DNA from: CAJBLF01 sp964430205
GTDB taxonomy: Bacteria; Patescibacteriota; Gracilibacteria; Absconditabacterales; Absconditicoccaceae
Assembly (NCBI GenBank): GCA_964430205.1
Contig: CAYSER010000003.1
Location: forward strand, 1-64,000
DNA length: 64,000 bases
Direction of reading: 5' to 3'
The notes under the pieces are model-generated. The model did no database searches, was not told where the DNA came from, and saw nothing but the letters and a program-made list of their open reading frames with translations. Made by a program: the position numbers and the translations under genes. Each line of letters begins with the position of its first letter. Position 1 is the stretch's first letter. Positions 1-10,395 of the stretch are shown here, one piece after another.

Positions 1-204
1 AATTTCCATTTTCGTTTTATCTATATTATCTACTAGATGTTTATTGCATTTTATAAAATCTTCATTTATTCCAAACGCATGTTCTTCGGCTAAAAAAGCT
101 TCTGTAGATTCATCCAAAAGAAAATCCTTCAAAATTTCAAAACACGATTCCAAAGGAAGTTTGTTATTCATGAATTGTAAATCTTTCGTCATAGATATTC
201 TCAT
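1..204 (-). CDS. hypothetical protein, 5' part only (runs off left edge)
   Basis: Open minus-strand frame from an ATG at 204 to the window edge, 68 residues, with further in-frame ATGs at 192 and 171, so the exact start is uncertain. The visible part is charged and helical with no membrane segment or motif I recognise. It follows the full-length hsdS by about 25 bp in the same direction and has the same AT-rich composition, so it probably belongs to the defence operon. An hsdR restriction subunit would be expected somewhere in such a locus, but what is visible is not enough to claim it. Confidence 0.5.
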   Translation of the reverse strand, partial: MRISMTKDLQFMNNKLPLESCFEILKDFLLDESTEAFLAEEHAFGINEDFIKCNKHLVDNIDKTKMEI

Positions 205-228
205 GTCCGATTGCTAGTTATTAAATTG

Positions 229-1398
229 TTATTTTACTTTTACTCTGACTTTTCCAGTCAACAACTGCTGCATAAGTCACTTTTTGAGTAATTGGAGTTT
301 GATAAGTTTCTGTTTGTATTTGTTGAGCTGTTGGTTTGCTTTATCCAACATGTTTGCTATCATTTCTTGTTCTTGCAAACTTGGAATCTTAAATATCCAG
401 GACTCTAGCATTTCTTGATCCAAATTTCTTCTTACTATACTTGCTCATTGTACAGACGATCATACTAATGCACGTCTCATTATACTGCTTTCTACAAAAA
501 ATCTCATAAATCCCTTAGAGATATCTTTATTGTGGATACGGAATGTCTTATATGCAGGAGACACCATGCCGATATCAAAATTTTCAACTACATGAGCGGA
601 TCACATCCAAAAATTCAATCAACTCATTACAAAATCTCCTTTCTTTACAATCAAATATCCTGACGTATCTTCACTTGCTATTTCTTTATTAAAATACTCT
701 GATTGTGAAACAATTTTCTCTTTTGTTACAGAAAGAATTTCATAGTTTTCATTACTGGCTTTTTCTTTAAATTGTGAATATATATCTTGAAACTCTATGC
801 TATTTCGTTTATCAGTAAATCCTTTTACTCTTATTTTTCCACTCAACAAATTTTGTGCCAATCACTTATTTCTCAGCTCCAGCTTCTTAATTATTCCCTG
901 TGTTTGCTGGATGGTTGTATCGACAGTTGAGAGGATGGTGGCGATAGTGGTTTGTTCGGGAAGAGGTGGAAGAGGGATTTTAAGTAATTTTAATTGACCT
1001 CCAGTAACAAGTGGTTGTCCCGATCAAAAGACAATTTTGTTTAGATCGCAATTAATAAGAAAAAAATATATGTAATTGAAATTACATATTCCCTTTAAGT
1101 TAACAATTAATGTGTTATCAGAAACGGAGTATTCTCAATCAACAATATTTACAGTTCAAGCATTTGCTCATACTCTGGCGACTAATATATTTTTCCCACT
1201 GTAATCTGTTTTAGAATTGTATCAAATGATGCCAGTTGATCAAAAAATAGGATATTCTCATCATTCATTATCCGTTTTAGATTTGCCAGACGAAATGAAG
1301 TTTACTATTTCATTCAATTCAGAAACTTCCCAATCTTGTGGAATTGGTCAGAGGGGTGAGGACTTGTATCATTGTGGGATAGTGTGAGTTGTTTGCAT
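229..1398 (-). CDS. hsdS: type I restriction-modification specificity subunit HsdS (two TRDs)
   Basis: DNA-recognition subunit of a type I restriction-modification enzyme, 389 residues, the usual length for a two-target-recognition-domain protein. The N-terminus has the typical pattern (GPIPQDWEVSEL, residues about 16-27). Two conserved helical repeats follow the two TRDs: one after IPLPPLPEQTTIA and containing NKGLAQNLLSGKIRV near mid-protein, the other ending KKGLMQQLLTGKVRV at the C-terminus. The glycines of KGL in both repeats are TGA codons. The ATG at 1398 lies just after the TAA of the CD-NTase (1402-1404), which implies translational coupling. It is separated from its presumed partner hsdM by fic and the CBASS genes. 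Confidence 0.9.
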
Positions 1399-1401
1399 GG
1401 A

Positions 1402-2799
1402 TTATAAAATATTTACATAAAAATTATTAGATTCAGCTATACGTTCTTTACGTGTATTCACTAAGTAACATTTTACTCGATGTCTTCATTTCCATAATGA
1501 TTCCTCCTTAATTCCGTATCATTTATATTTTTTATTATATCATAAAGATTCTTTGCGCTCTGTGATTTCACCTCTTTTATTTTTCACATGTTCGTTTCAT
1601 TCGTTTGTTACTTGCCGAAAAAGTTTAGTATCTCACAATTTTGTAGGTAAGTTTGTTGCGTAAAAAGATAAATCTTCTCATGGCAAAACGCTTCAATGAC
1701 TATGAAATGATATAGGTTTAATAAAATACTTTCAGTTACTTTTTTTATTGTGTGTACCTATAATTTTAATTGTTTGTTTATTTGTGGAGTCTGTCCAAAA
1801 TTTTTCTGGGTCTCGAGCATGAGTATAATTCACTAAAGCATAAATGTTTTTATCGATTTTTTCGTAACCAAAATCCTCGCCAAATATGTCTTGTCGTTTT
1901 TTTATGCTAGTTTCTTCATCTGTTTCATTATAAGCTTCTTCTATTTTTTCTGTTATTTCTACAAACCATTCTTTAAATTCTTGAAAATCTTCTTCCGTGA
2001 ATTTTCTATCAAATATTTCTTCTGACAATCATGGATTAGATAAATCTAGCTCTGATAAATAATTAATGGATTCTAATTCTTCCTTTAATTTTTGAGATAT
2101 TCAATAAAAAGTGGATGATAGTGTTTCAAAAGCTTCTTCAGGTAATTTATCAATTTGTCTTGCTAAGAGCAGGGTTAATTGAACAGATCTAATTAAGTCA
2201 GGATTCGATTGGTTTCTTAAATATTTGTATATTCTTATGGATTCTTTTCAAAACTTTGCTGTTGATTCGTCGGTGGAAGTTTTGTTGTTTTGTTTATTTA
2301 CCCAATCTTTAAATTCATTTCATCCAGAAATTTCCACAACATTGTTTTTTCTATCTATCACATTCCAATTATCTCAATCATGAAACATTGGGACCAAATC
2401 TACATAAAATTCTCCATCATCAGCATCATATTGTATTCTTATGGCTCTTTCTTTTGTTTCATCTAACTTGTCCTTATATCTATCGCTATTTTTCAGACAG
2501 TTTAATATCAATTCGTGATACCTGTATTCTTCTCATTCTCGATCTTCTTTGTAATTTAGTCTAATCGCTAAGTCCACATCATATTTCCCAGTTTCTGTTT
2601 CTGGATCTGGTTTGATGATTGTTTCATATGCAAAACTTCACTGATATGCTTGAGTAAAAGTTTCTCATAGGTTATTTTCAAGATATTTAGTTAGTGCCCC
2701 ATCTTCTCAAGAAACCTTGTCTCTTGCATTCTCAAGTCTTTTAGAGTCTATATTAATATAGTCTTCTAAAAAATTTCTTAGTTCTTTGTCGTGTTGCAT
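1402..2799 (-). CDS. CBASS CD-NTase (cGAS/DncV-like nucleotidyltransferase) with C-terminal AGS-C sensor domain
   Basis: Predicted cyclic-oligonucleotide synthase that makes the alarm signal of a CBASS anti-phage system, 465 residues. The nucleotidyltransferase core shows QGSFAYET (GS at about 54-55), the metal-binding DVD (74-76) and a third acidic strand, YVDLVPMF (D133). The last ~110 residues match the AGS-C sensor domain usually fused to SMODS nucleotidyltransferases, with KNKRGEI, a WKGRHRVKCYLV segment and a terminal FYVNIL. The frame is broken by many TGA codons under the standard code but is continuous to TAA in table 25. The start ATG follows the effector gene by 9 bp. Nucleotide product and activating signal cannot be read from sequence. 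Confidence 0.88.
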
Positions 2800-2808
2800 A
2801 TATTGTTA

Positions 2809-3708
2809 TTAAATGGTAAAGTCTTTTGTTGAGATTACTGGTAGATAATCTTTGTTTTCATTAAGATCATAGATTATACATTCTGGTCAATTTCTATGCA
2901 TACTTTGTCATAACTTAATACAAAAAGGAACGGGTAAAGTTCCAAAAATATGTATTTTCCCATTTTTTCATAGATTTTGATCTAGGTCATGCATTAAGTG
3001 CTTTATCTTTTTTGAAAAAGTATCTACTTGCGATTCGTTTATTAAGAATCAAGAATCTGGCTTTTCTATTCAAAAATTTATTGTAGGTAATTTTTTTAGT
3101 TCATCAGGGATATCCTCTGATTTAATCGCATAAGATATATTTAAAATGAGAACAGCTTCTTTGCCACTCAAATGAATATCTGTTTGAATATATTTGTTTT
3201 TGCATGTTCTTAATTGTCATTTAAACCATAATTTCCATTTTAATGATAGAAATCATGTCCGAGATCGTGGATTTCATCGAAATTTTATTATATTCTCTTT
3301 TAATTTTCTAAATCATCTGATGTGTACACTATCTTGAAGGTAATATCAAATCCATATAAAAATAAACATTTCGGCGATGCCAAATACACAAATTGGATTG
3401 TATTTTTCTTTAATCTCGGTTAATATATTTATATTTTTTTTACAAAAATCTTTTGGAGATTCTTTTGTTTTGTCGTATTGAATATCTATTGTTTCATCAT
3501 ATATTTTTCTTGGCCGTATGGCTGTTTTTATATCTTCTTTTTCAATTGGTATTTGAAATGTTTTTGACGAAACATTGATCGCTTTATATTTTTTATTTCA
3601 GAAAAAATAAAACAATGCTAGAATTCAACCAATTCATCCGACTATTGTAACTAAGTTTGCTCAAATTGTAGAAGATGTTTCCAGATTTTCTATAAATCAA
3701 CTCATCAT
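2809..3708 (-). CDS. CBASS effector: membrane-anchored SAVED-domain protein
   Basis: 299-residue protein with one clear N-terminal transmembrane segment (about 14-36, glycine- and isoleucine-rich) followed by a SAVED cyclic-nucleotide sensor. SAVED hallmarks are ICVFGIAEMFIFIWIGYYL in the first half and IHIFGTLPVPFCIKLGQ followed by CIIYDLNENKDYLPVI at the C-terminus. Known TM-SAVED effectors bind the cyclic oligonucleotide made by the neighbouring CD-NTase and damage the membrane; that role is inferred here. Two ATGs (3708, 3705) are adjacent. At least a dozen glycines are TGA codons. No Cap2/Cap3 or HORMA/TRIP13 ancillary gene is adjacent, so this looks like a minimal type I layout. Confidence 0.82.
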
Positions 3709-3849
3709 GTTATTGTATTTAAATAAATGTCTTTTCTACGCATATCACTCACAGATATGAGTACATTTTGTCTGTTTTCTACACATTTCCCTCTGATATG
3801 TATATATTTTGCTATTTTTCTATACATATCGTCACAATATGCATAGATT

Positions 3850-4917
3850 TTAGACAGATACGTTGCCAAGTAGCTCATACAAATCCATATTGATATAGTA
3901 GCTTTCTCTGCCTATCTTTTGTTTTATTAGTATTCCAATCCTCACCAATTCATTTAAATATCTGGTAGCTGTGATGCGTCCAACTCATAAATCCTTCATA
4001 ACAAACTCTATCTTGGTATATGGGTGTCTAAAGATATTATTCAAGAGATCCTGACTATATATCCTAGGGAGTTGTGACCTAATGACTTGCTTATGTGACA
4101 TCATAGTCGTCCTAACATCTTCCACGATCTTGATAGTGTCTCTGGCGGTTTTCTCTATCGCTGTGAGCATAAAGAGAACCCACTCGTTCCAACCTTCATG
4201 ATCACGGACGGCTTGCAACAGCCTGTAGTAGTCGGATTTGTGCTTATTGATATATCTACTGAGATAGAGAATTGGCGTTTCCAAAAGTCCTTCTTTGACG
4301 ATATAAAGAACATTGAGAATACGCCCAGCTCTTCCATTCCCGTCATAGAAAGGATGAATACTTTCAAATTGGTGATGAATGACAGCCATATTGATCAATG
4401 GATCTATATCTGTTTTGGTATTGATATAGGTTTCCAAGTCCGACATAAGTTTCAAGACTTCCTCATGAGATTGAGGCGGAACGTAGACTGTTTCTCAGGT
4501 TTTATTGTTTTTTAGCTCTGTGCCAGGTAGTTTTCTAAATCATGCATCATTTTTTTCGACAATTCATTGCATCTTAATAATGTCATTATTGGTAATAACG
4601 CCTGTTTTTTTGACTATTTCGTAGCCCATCTTCAGTGCTTCAGCATAGCTGTACACCTCTTTGGCTGCCATACTAGCAAATTGTTTGCTCGCTGCATTGC
4701 TCTGATAAAGTTCATCTTGTGTGGTGATAATATTTTCTATCGCAGAACTATCCTTAGCCTCTTGCAAGGATAAGGTATTGGTCAAAATAGTTTTGTTGGG
4801 TAAGGTATTGGCCACTCATTTAAGCTCGGCGAGCGCCTTGTGTGCATCGATAAGCTTTTTGAGTATCTCCTTGGTTTCAAAGGTATGCCCTTTGATGATA
4901 TCATGAAGCAATTTCAT
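3850..4917 (-). CDS. fic: Fic/DOC family protein (class II, N-terminal inhibitory helix)
   Basis: 355-residue Fic-domain protein, expected to transfer AMP (or another nucleotide moiety) to hydroxyl side chains of target proteins. The catalytic motif HPFYDGNGRAGR is intact at about residue 188. An inhibitory-helix motif, SSAIEN, fits [S/T]xxxE[G/N] at about residue 57, marking the class of Fic enzymes auto-inhibited by an N-terminal helix. The C-terminal ~80 residues form a winged-helix-like region (VGRITATRYLNELVRIGIL). It sits between hsdM and the CBASS effector, co-directional; Fic genes are often found next to type I RM genes. Joined across several TGA codons, all at plausible glycines. 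Confidence 0.9.
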
Positions 4918-4934
4918 GGGTATAATAACAATAA

Positions 4935-6467
4935 TTAAAATCATAAATCTTTGATGTATTTGTTCATTTCTACTTCTGTTTGAGCTAATTCCTTATTGAG
5001 TTGATCAATTTCTTTTTGGACTGCAGTCACATCAATTTCTTCTTCCTCTTCAAAGGTATCTACATAACGAGGGATGTTGAGGTTAAATTCATTTTCTTTG
5101 ATCTCGTTAAAGGTAGCTACATAACTATACTTTTCTTCTACTACTCCTGCAGATAATTTTCCATCGTGAAACTTTGTGTAAGTATCTACTATTTTTTCTA
5201 TGTCTTCTGGTCTGAGTTTATTCTGATTTTTCCCCGTCTCAAATCACTTGCTTGCATCGATAAATAGTACATCGGTATTGTCTTTTTTTCCGCGATGAAA
5301 GACCAGTATCGCTGCAGGGATTCCTGTTCAGAAGAAAAGATTTGCTGGGAGTCAGATGACCGCTTCGAGGAGATTTTCTTCTATCATTTTTTCTCTTATC
5401 TTGCCCTCGCTTGCTCATCTAAAGAGGACTCCGTGTGGAACAACGACACCGACCTTTCCTGTTCATTCGTAAGTCGTCTCTATCATATGTGTAATAAAAG
5501 CCCAGTCACCCTTACTCTTTGGTGGTACTCATCTTCGGAATCTATTATATTTATCTGCGCTTGCCCCTTCAGCTCATCGTTTATCAAGCGAAAACGGCGG
5601 ATTTGCAACTACAGTATCAAATTTCATTAGTGCATCTCCTTCTTTGAGCTTAGGGTTTCTCAGTGTATCTCATCGGCGAATTGTTGCATTATCAAATCCA
5701 TGAAGAAACATGTTCATGATTGCAAGTGCTCGTGTACTTCCATTTGCTTCTTGTCCAAAGAGAGCAAAGTCATGTGATCAAACCTCTTTTCCTGCTTTGA
5801 TAAGCAGTGAGCCTGAACCACAGGTTGGGTCGCAGATACGAGATCATGGCTTACTCTTCGTTAATTTTGCAACAAGGGTAGATACTTCGGCTGGCGTAAA
5901 AAATTCTCCTGCTTTCTTTCATGCATCGCTCGCAAAATTGGAAATCAAATATTCATAAGCATTTCCGATGATATCATTTTCTTCAAGATGTTTAGGTCAG
6001 AAGTTTAGTTTTTCATGACTAAAATCCATGAGAAGATTTTTTAATCTCGTATTCTTATCTTTCTGATCTCCAAGATTACTACTATTAAAATCGATATTTC
6101 TAAAGATAGAAGATCCGTCTTCGCTACTGATCTTTTCTCTATTTGCTTCTTCAAAATCTACCAAAGCTGTATTTATCAGTTCGCCAATATTAGTATCGTT
6201 TCTGTGCTCAAAGAGATAGTCAAATGAAGATACTGTTGGCACAACAAATCTTTCGTGCTTCATAGCATATTCAGCTCTTTCCATATCTCCATTGTATCTT
6301 TGGAGATGCTCTTCATATTTATCTTTGTAAACATCGCTGACATATTTGATAAATAACATCGTCAAAATATAGTCCTTATACTGACTTGGATCTATCACTC
6401 AACGAAAGGTATCGCAAGCCTTCCAGATGATCTGATTGATTTCTTTTTGCGTAATGTGATTAGTCAT
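4935..6467 (-). CDS. hsdM: type I restriction-modification DNA methyltransferase HsdM
   Basis: 510-residue N6-adenine methylase subunit, normal family length. The N-terminal helical domain is evident (IWKACDTFRGVIDPSQYKDYILTML split over residues ~12-40). The SAM-binding motif DPTCGSGSL (minus strand near 5810-5830) and the catalytic NPPF (residues 289-292, codons near 5592-5603) are intact. The ATG at 6467 overlaps the stop of the upstream single-TRD specificity gene by 8 bp, showing coupling. The C-terminus ends in a coiled helix (VEMNKYIKDLGF). It methylates host DNA at sites chosen by HsdS. Confidence 0.93.
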
Positions 6468-7029
6468 GCTTTTTTGTATTAGTATGTAAAACAATAGTGT
6501 TTATAAATTGTTCTTTCTTGTCCTTGAGTTGTTCATAGAGTTGTAATTGTTTTCTATAAAGATTATGGAGTTGTATTATGCGTTGCTGTTGTTCTTTTGG
6601 CGAGATATATACTTCAAATTCTTCTAGTACTTGCTTAGGGATAGATTGTATTGTCCCTCCAGAAAAGCTATTTTTGAAGTAACTGGTTTCCTGTGATTCA
6701 TTAATGAGTATCACCAGATATTCAGGGAGAATATTTGTATCTTTCAATCTTATAACAAAGAATGTAGATGATGCTACACAAGGTCAATATGACTCTTTAT
6801 AGACTACTGCAAAATTTCTTGTTCATTTAGCAGAGAAGAGAATATCTCAGTCTTTGAGTATTTGTCTCTCTTGGATATTATCATATCACATATCAGGAAT
6901 TAATTTTTCTTTTGGATTTCAGAAATTATCAAAATATTTTGCTTGAAGATAAACAATATCTTCTCATTTATCGGGACGAAGATACCATCAGCTTTGTATG
7001 TCTGCTATGTTCTTTAATCGCTTTTTCAC
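6460..7029 (-). CDS. single-TRD HsdS-like specificity protein
   Basis: 189-residue restriction specificity protein with only one target-recognition domain and one helical spacer, about half of a standard HsdS. Recognisable parts are the start of the TRD (KNIADIQSGWYLRP), a strand-rich middle (DGDILFSAKGTRNFAVV) and the conserved GGTIQSIPKQVLEEFEV plus a C-terminal coiled coil. Half-size subunits are known to dimerise to make a bipartite specificity unit. The start is taken as GTG 7029 because no ATG lies between it and the upstream in-frame TAA; this start is uncertain. First gene of the island, overlapping hsdM by 8 bp. Confidence 0.82.
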
Positions 7030-7204
7030 GATTCTTTTACTTAGTGAATAAATCAGTTATTTTTGGTAGTATAAGAAAAAGAAATTAAAAAGCAAGAGAT
7101 TTTTTAATTTTTTTCTTAGTAGACAATCTACGAATATTGTTAGATATTTTTACTATGTAAGGAATTTTAGCTTATAATTGTGAGATTTACGTAAATATAG
7201 TCAG
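7030..7204. other. AT-rich intergenic region upstream of the defence operon
   Basis: About 175 bp, very A/T-rich, between the stop of a membrane-protein gene (7205) and the first defence gene (7029). It contains several TATAAT-like strings (for example around 7065-7075 and 7160-7185 on either strand) and should hold the minus-strand promoter for the hsdS/hsdM/fic/CBASS operon. I cannot choose one -10/-35 pair with confidence. Confidence 0.4.
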
Positions 7205-8518
7205 TTAAATGGTAGATATTTTTGAAATATACCTCGCTGCGTAATAGATTAACATACTCTGCAACCCCACATACACCAACACCAAGAAGAAGATCAGCTG
7301 ACCTGGGAGCTCCGTAGACATCAGAAGCACGACGTTGACGACCATGGCTGCGATGCTCGCGATGATCCGATAGATGTAGTCCGTCCTGCTGAAGATCTTG
7401 GCCAATATCGGCACCTTGTGCGCGTAGAAGATCATCGTAGACATATAGACATTCCGAGCGATCCCTCGGCCGACCACTGCGCCTGCATCGCCGTTGAAAT
7501 ACGAGAAGAGGCTCACGTAGATCGCGAACGTGATGACGAGGAAGACCACGAGGTTCTGGATGATACTATTGTATCCCACTTTCTTGAGCAAGAGGACGTT
7601 GGTGACGAACGAACAGATAGCCACCCGATAGAAGAGATGGCTCAGGCCGACGAAGGCGCTGATATGCGTGATGTAATAGACGATAAGCGCAAGGATCAGG
7701 ACGATATTGAAGAGCTCCAAGAGTTGCTTGGTCCGGGAGGGCATGGCGACAAGGAATGCATGAATAGCTTCCATGGTCTTGGAGGTGAAATAGTGCTTGG
7801 GCGCGCCGGTGATCCTTTCGCCTGCGAGGATACGCCTGACGGAGATCTCCTTCTGTTTATCCTGGGAAGGCGGGTTGAACTGGATCAGCTTATAAATGAA
7901 ATAGTAGAGTCCGGTGAGGATGAGTGCGTTGATTGCCAGAGCGATATAGATGTTGGCAACTTGGTCGAAGACCACGAAGAAGATCGTGCCGAGCGTCAGG
8001 ATGGCGAGCTTGTATCGCAGGTAGTGCTCGGTCTCAGCGTACTGTCCGAGAATGAAGATCATGAACGCGATAACGCCTAGGTGCAGCACCCGCAGCATCA
8101 TGAAAACGTTGAAGAACACAAGCCGTCAACCGAGTGCGAGCGATATGATGAGCAGAAAGAGTATACAGAAGTAGTAGCCTATCTGGAAGACGGACTTGCC
8201 GTCCTGGTACGGGATGAGATACGAGAGCATCCGCATGACGAGGTTAAGCGTCAGCAGTCAGAGCGCGGTGACGGTCAGGTCCATACCGAAGAAATCGAGC
8301 ATGCCGACCAAGCCCGCGAGGATGATGATCCGAGCGATGTAGAGTGCGTAGCGTTCGAGGACTTCCTTGCCCTTGAGCTTGATGGTCTGCGTCACACCGT
8401 AGTAGCCGAAGAATATCCCGAGGAAGATCAACGGGATGAACGAGATATATCGGAGGCCGAGCCCGTAGAAGAATAGGATGAAGCCGAGAGTGACTACTGA
8501 GAGGAGTAAGAGAGGCAT
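7205..8518 (-). CDS. polytopic membrane protein of unknown function
   Basis: 437-residue protein with about eleven or twelve hydrophobic helices spread over the whole length, broken by one soluble loop at about residues 228-270 (rich in K, Q, R; PPSQDKQKEISVRR). Two TGA codons join the standard-code fragments at plausible glycines (TALGLLTL and LALGGRLVF). The ATG at 8518 is preceded by an in-frame TAG nine bases upstream. I recognise no transporter signature. It is co-directional with 8704-9846 downstream of a hairpin-rich spacer; both use GC-richer codons than the defence island next to them. Confidence 0.75.
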
Positions 8519-8597
8519 ACTACGCTACGAAGAACTAAAATACCTAGGGAGGAGGTATCCGCCGATGCGGATGGAGGGTTTGTATCCCCGGCACTAT

Positions 8598-8689
8598 CAC
8601 TTACTTATATTTTTTTATCTTATCTTATTTTTCTTTCAAACCTCTACCCGGCCTGCCGGGTCCCTTCTCCTTGTCAGGAGACCCTCATT
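8598..8689 (-). repeat. GC-rich hairpin element followed by AT tract (copy 1)
   Basis: On the minus strand two hairpins are seen, TCTCCTTGTCAGGAGA and ACCCGGCCTGCCGGGT, followed by GGTTTG and an A-rich tract containing AAGATAAG. The same arrangement, with the same GAAGGG and GGTTTG landmarks, appears on the plus strand at 13421-13495. It lies between two co-directional membrane-protein genes. Confidence 0.6.
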
Positions 8690-8703
8690 ATGGAGCAATT
8701 CGA

Positions 8704-9846
8704 CTACAACGCGAAGTTCGAGGTCATCACTCGCATGATGAGGTAGTGAGCGAGGATGGCGAGGAGGATCAGGAAGATAAGCCTGGGGATATTCCTTTTT
8801 TTCCGGAGATTAGCGAAAAAAGCGACCAATCCTCGGATACCGATGGTGATCAATGCGTAAGCGAGCCCGAGTCCTGCTGAGGTGATGAGGAAGATCTGGT
8901 TGATCATCGTGGTGACGCCGAGCAACGTGACGAGGATGAGCAGAGTGAACTCGGTGATGTCGACGAGGTTGTAGAGTATGCTTGCTGGGTCCTTGACCTT
9001 GTGGATGAATTCTTTCTGGAGGAGCTTCCGGTAGACCGCCGGTTCGCCGAAGACCTTGTAGTCCTGGTTCCTGAGCGGTATGTTTGCATGGAGCTCTTTG
9101 AGGATCTGGGTGTACTGCATCCTCTCCAGCTCGTGCTCGATCTCCATATCGGTGATAATGCTGTCCTTGTCGATGGGGTTGGCGAGCTGCTTCTGGCTCT
9201 CGTATCGAGTATTGTCGATGTCCTCGAGGATATCGAAGAGTTGCTCGACAAGATCCTTCACGGTCTCGACATTGGTGCCCATACGGAGTTTCTTGAGCTC
9301 TTCGGTCATATTCTTGATCTTGTTCATGGCGAGAATGGGGATCTGCCCGGTCGCTCTCTTGACAGAGGTGTCGATCTTCTCGAATACCTTGGCGAGGATC
9401 TTCTTGGCTTCCTGCATCTGCGCATCAGTATAGAGCTTTTTCTGCTGTGCCTGCCTCTTCTCGGCGAGCGCCTTCTCGGCAGCCTTTTTGACCTCCTCAT
9501 CGGCCTTGGATTTGGCGATGATCTCGACTATCCTGGATGGTTCGAGCGGGTTGGCGTAACTATTGATGGTGACGAGATCGAATCCGACAGACGTAAAAAA
9601 ATCGGATGCCTTCTGGACGTCGTCAAACTTTGTCACGATGTCCACATCTTCCAGATTCCGTTTAATGGTGAAATAGATATCTCAGAACTCCTTGTGCTCT
9701 TGGGTAAATTCGTTGATCGAAAGGACGATGATGTTATGCTGCTCCAAGATATTCCTTGCTAGCGGCAGTGCGTCCACGCAGACCAATATGTCGACAGCTA
9801 TTTTCTCCTCTTTCTCTTGTCTGATACCGTTTACGCTGAATGTCAT
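8704..9846 (-). CDS. membrane-anchored coiled-coil protein of unknown function
   Basis: 380 residues. The N-terminal ~100 residues look like a soluble alpha/beta domain (VDILVCVDALPLARNIL). Residues about 105-210 are highly charged and predicted coiled coil (AEKALAEKRQAQQKKLY and neighbours). The last ~100 residues contain three hydrophobic segments. A TGA at the EFGDIYF position joins the long standard-code ORF to the true ATG at 9846. The stop is TAG. No family recognised; a von Willebrand-like or secretion-apparatus role would be speculation. It ends upstream of 7205-8518 in the same direction. Confidence 0.75.
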
Positions 9847-10074
9847 CACAAAAATATCAGGTAAAAAGCCAATACTTTGGCTTATTATGCGCTTTTATAT
9901 TGAATTTTCAAAAAAAATCAATATAAGAGGCCTGGTAAAAACAACCAATTTACCCATTATTGTATGGAAGATTTCTAAACAGAAATATTAATCTCATCAT
10001 CACACTCAAGGACAGAACGGTGACCATGTCCTTTTTTCTTCTGCTGAATTTTACCCGTACGCGAATACCCTCAG

Positions 10075-10296
10075 ATGAACGATTGAGCGCACAAGGATTG
10101 TCCATGCGAATGATATCCTGAAGAGATCAAGGAACAGATCCGTAAACGCCGCTTCCAGAAAGAGGATTACGAAAACATGCTCTATGATCTTCTGAGGTGC
10201 GGAGACCTCTCGCAAGCCGATTACGACAAGATGAAAGCACAATCCAAGGCGTCGTTCGAGAAGTTCACGGAAGGGATGAAACAATTTAAAATTTAA
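10075..10296 (+). CDS. small charged protein with helical-hairpin C-terminus
   Basis: 73 residues from the first ATG of an open frame that actually extends upstream to a TAA at 9976 without another ATG; the upstream part contains Cys pairs (CPFFFC, near 10027-10044), so a non-ATG start is possible. Two TGA codons read as Gly (NDGAHKDC, CEGYPEE). The C-terminal part, KEDYENMLYDLLRCGDLSQADYDKM, is strongly helical and resembles short C-terminal oligomerisation (SHOCT-like) hairpins (ExLxxLxxxGxIxxxEYxxxK). Function unknown. Confidence 0.5.
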
Positions 10297-10395
10297 AATT
10301 TAGAATTTAGAAACAATTTCAATTTAGAATTTAGAAATCAGAATTTAGAAATTATCGTTTCATCGTTTAGTCGTTTTAACGTTTAATCGTTTGTC
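10288..10395. repeat. AATTTAGA / CGTTTAGTCGTTT word array
   Basis: A run of near-identical 7-10 bp words, AATTTAGAAT and variants, followed by CGTTTAGTCGTTTTAACGTTTAAT-type words directly up to the start codon of the next gene. Same two word families recur in many gaps of this window. Confidence 0.8.

Noticed and set aside
1448..1495. 15-codon ORF (MEMKTSSKMLLSEYT) with a strong AAGGAGG upstream, as an hsdS leader peptide
   Set aside because: It lies inside the conserved AGS-C domain of the CD-NTase in another frame; the SD-like string is explained by that coding sequence.
7418..8080. 220-residue plus-strand ORF rich in D/E/H
   Set aside because: It is antisense to the 437-residue membrane protein, has shadow-ORF composition, and the minus frame has coherent transmembrane helices.
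9001..9762. 253-residue plus-strand ORF
   Set aside because: Antisense shadow of the coiled-coil membrane protein at 8704-9846.
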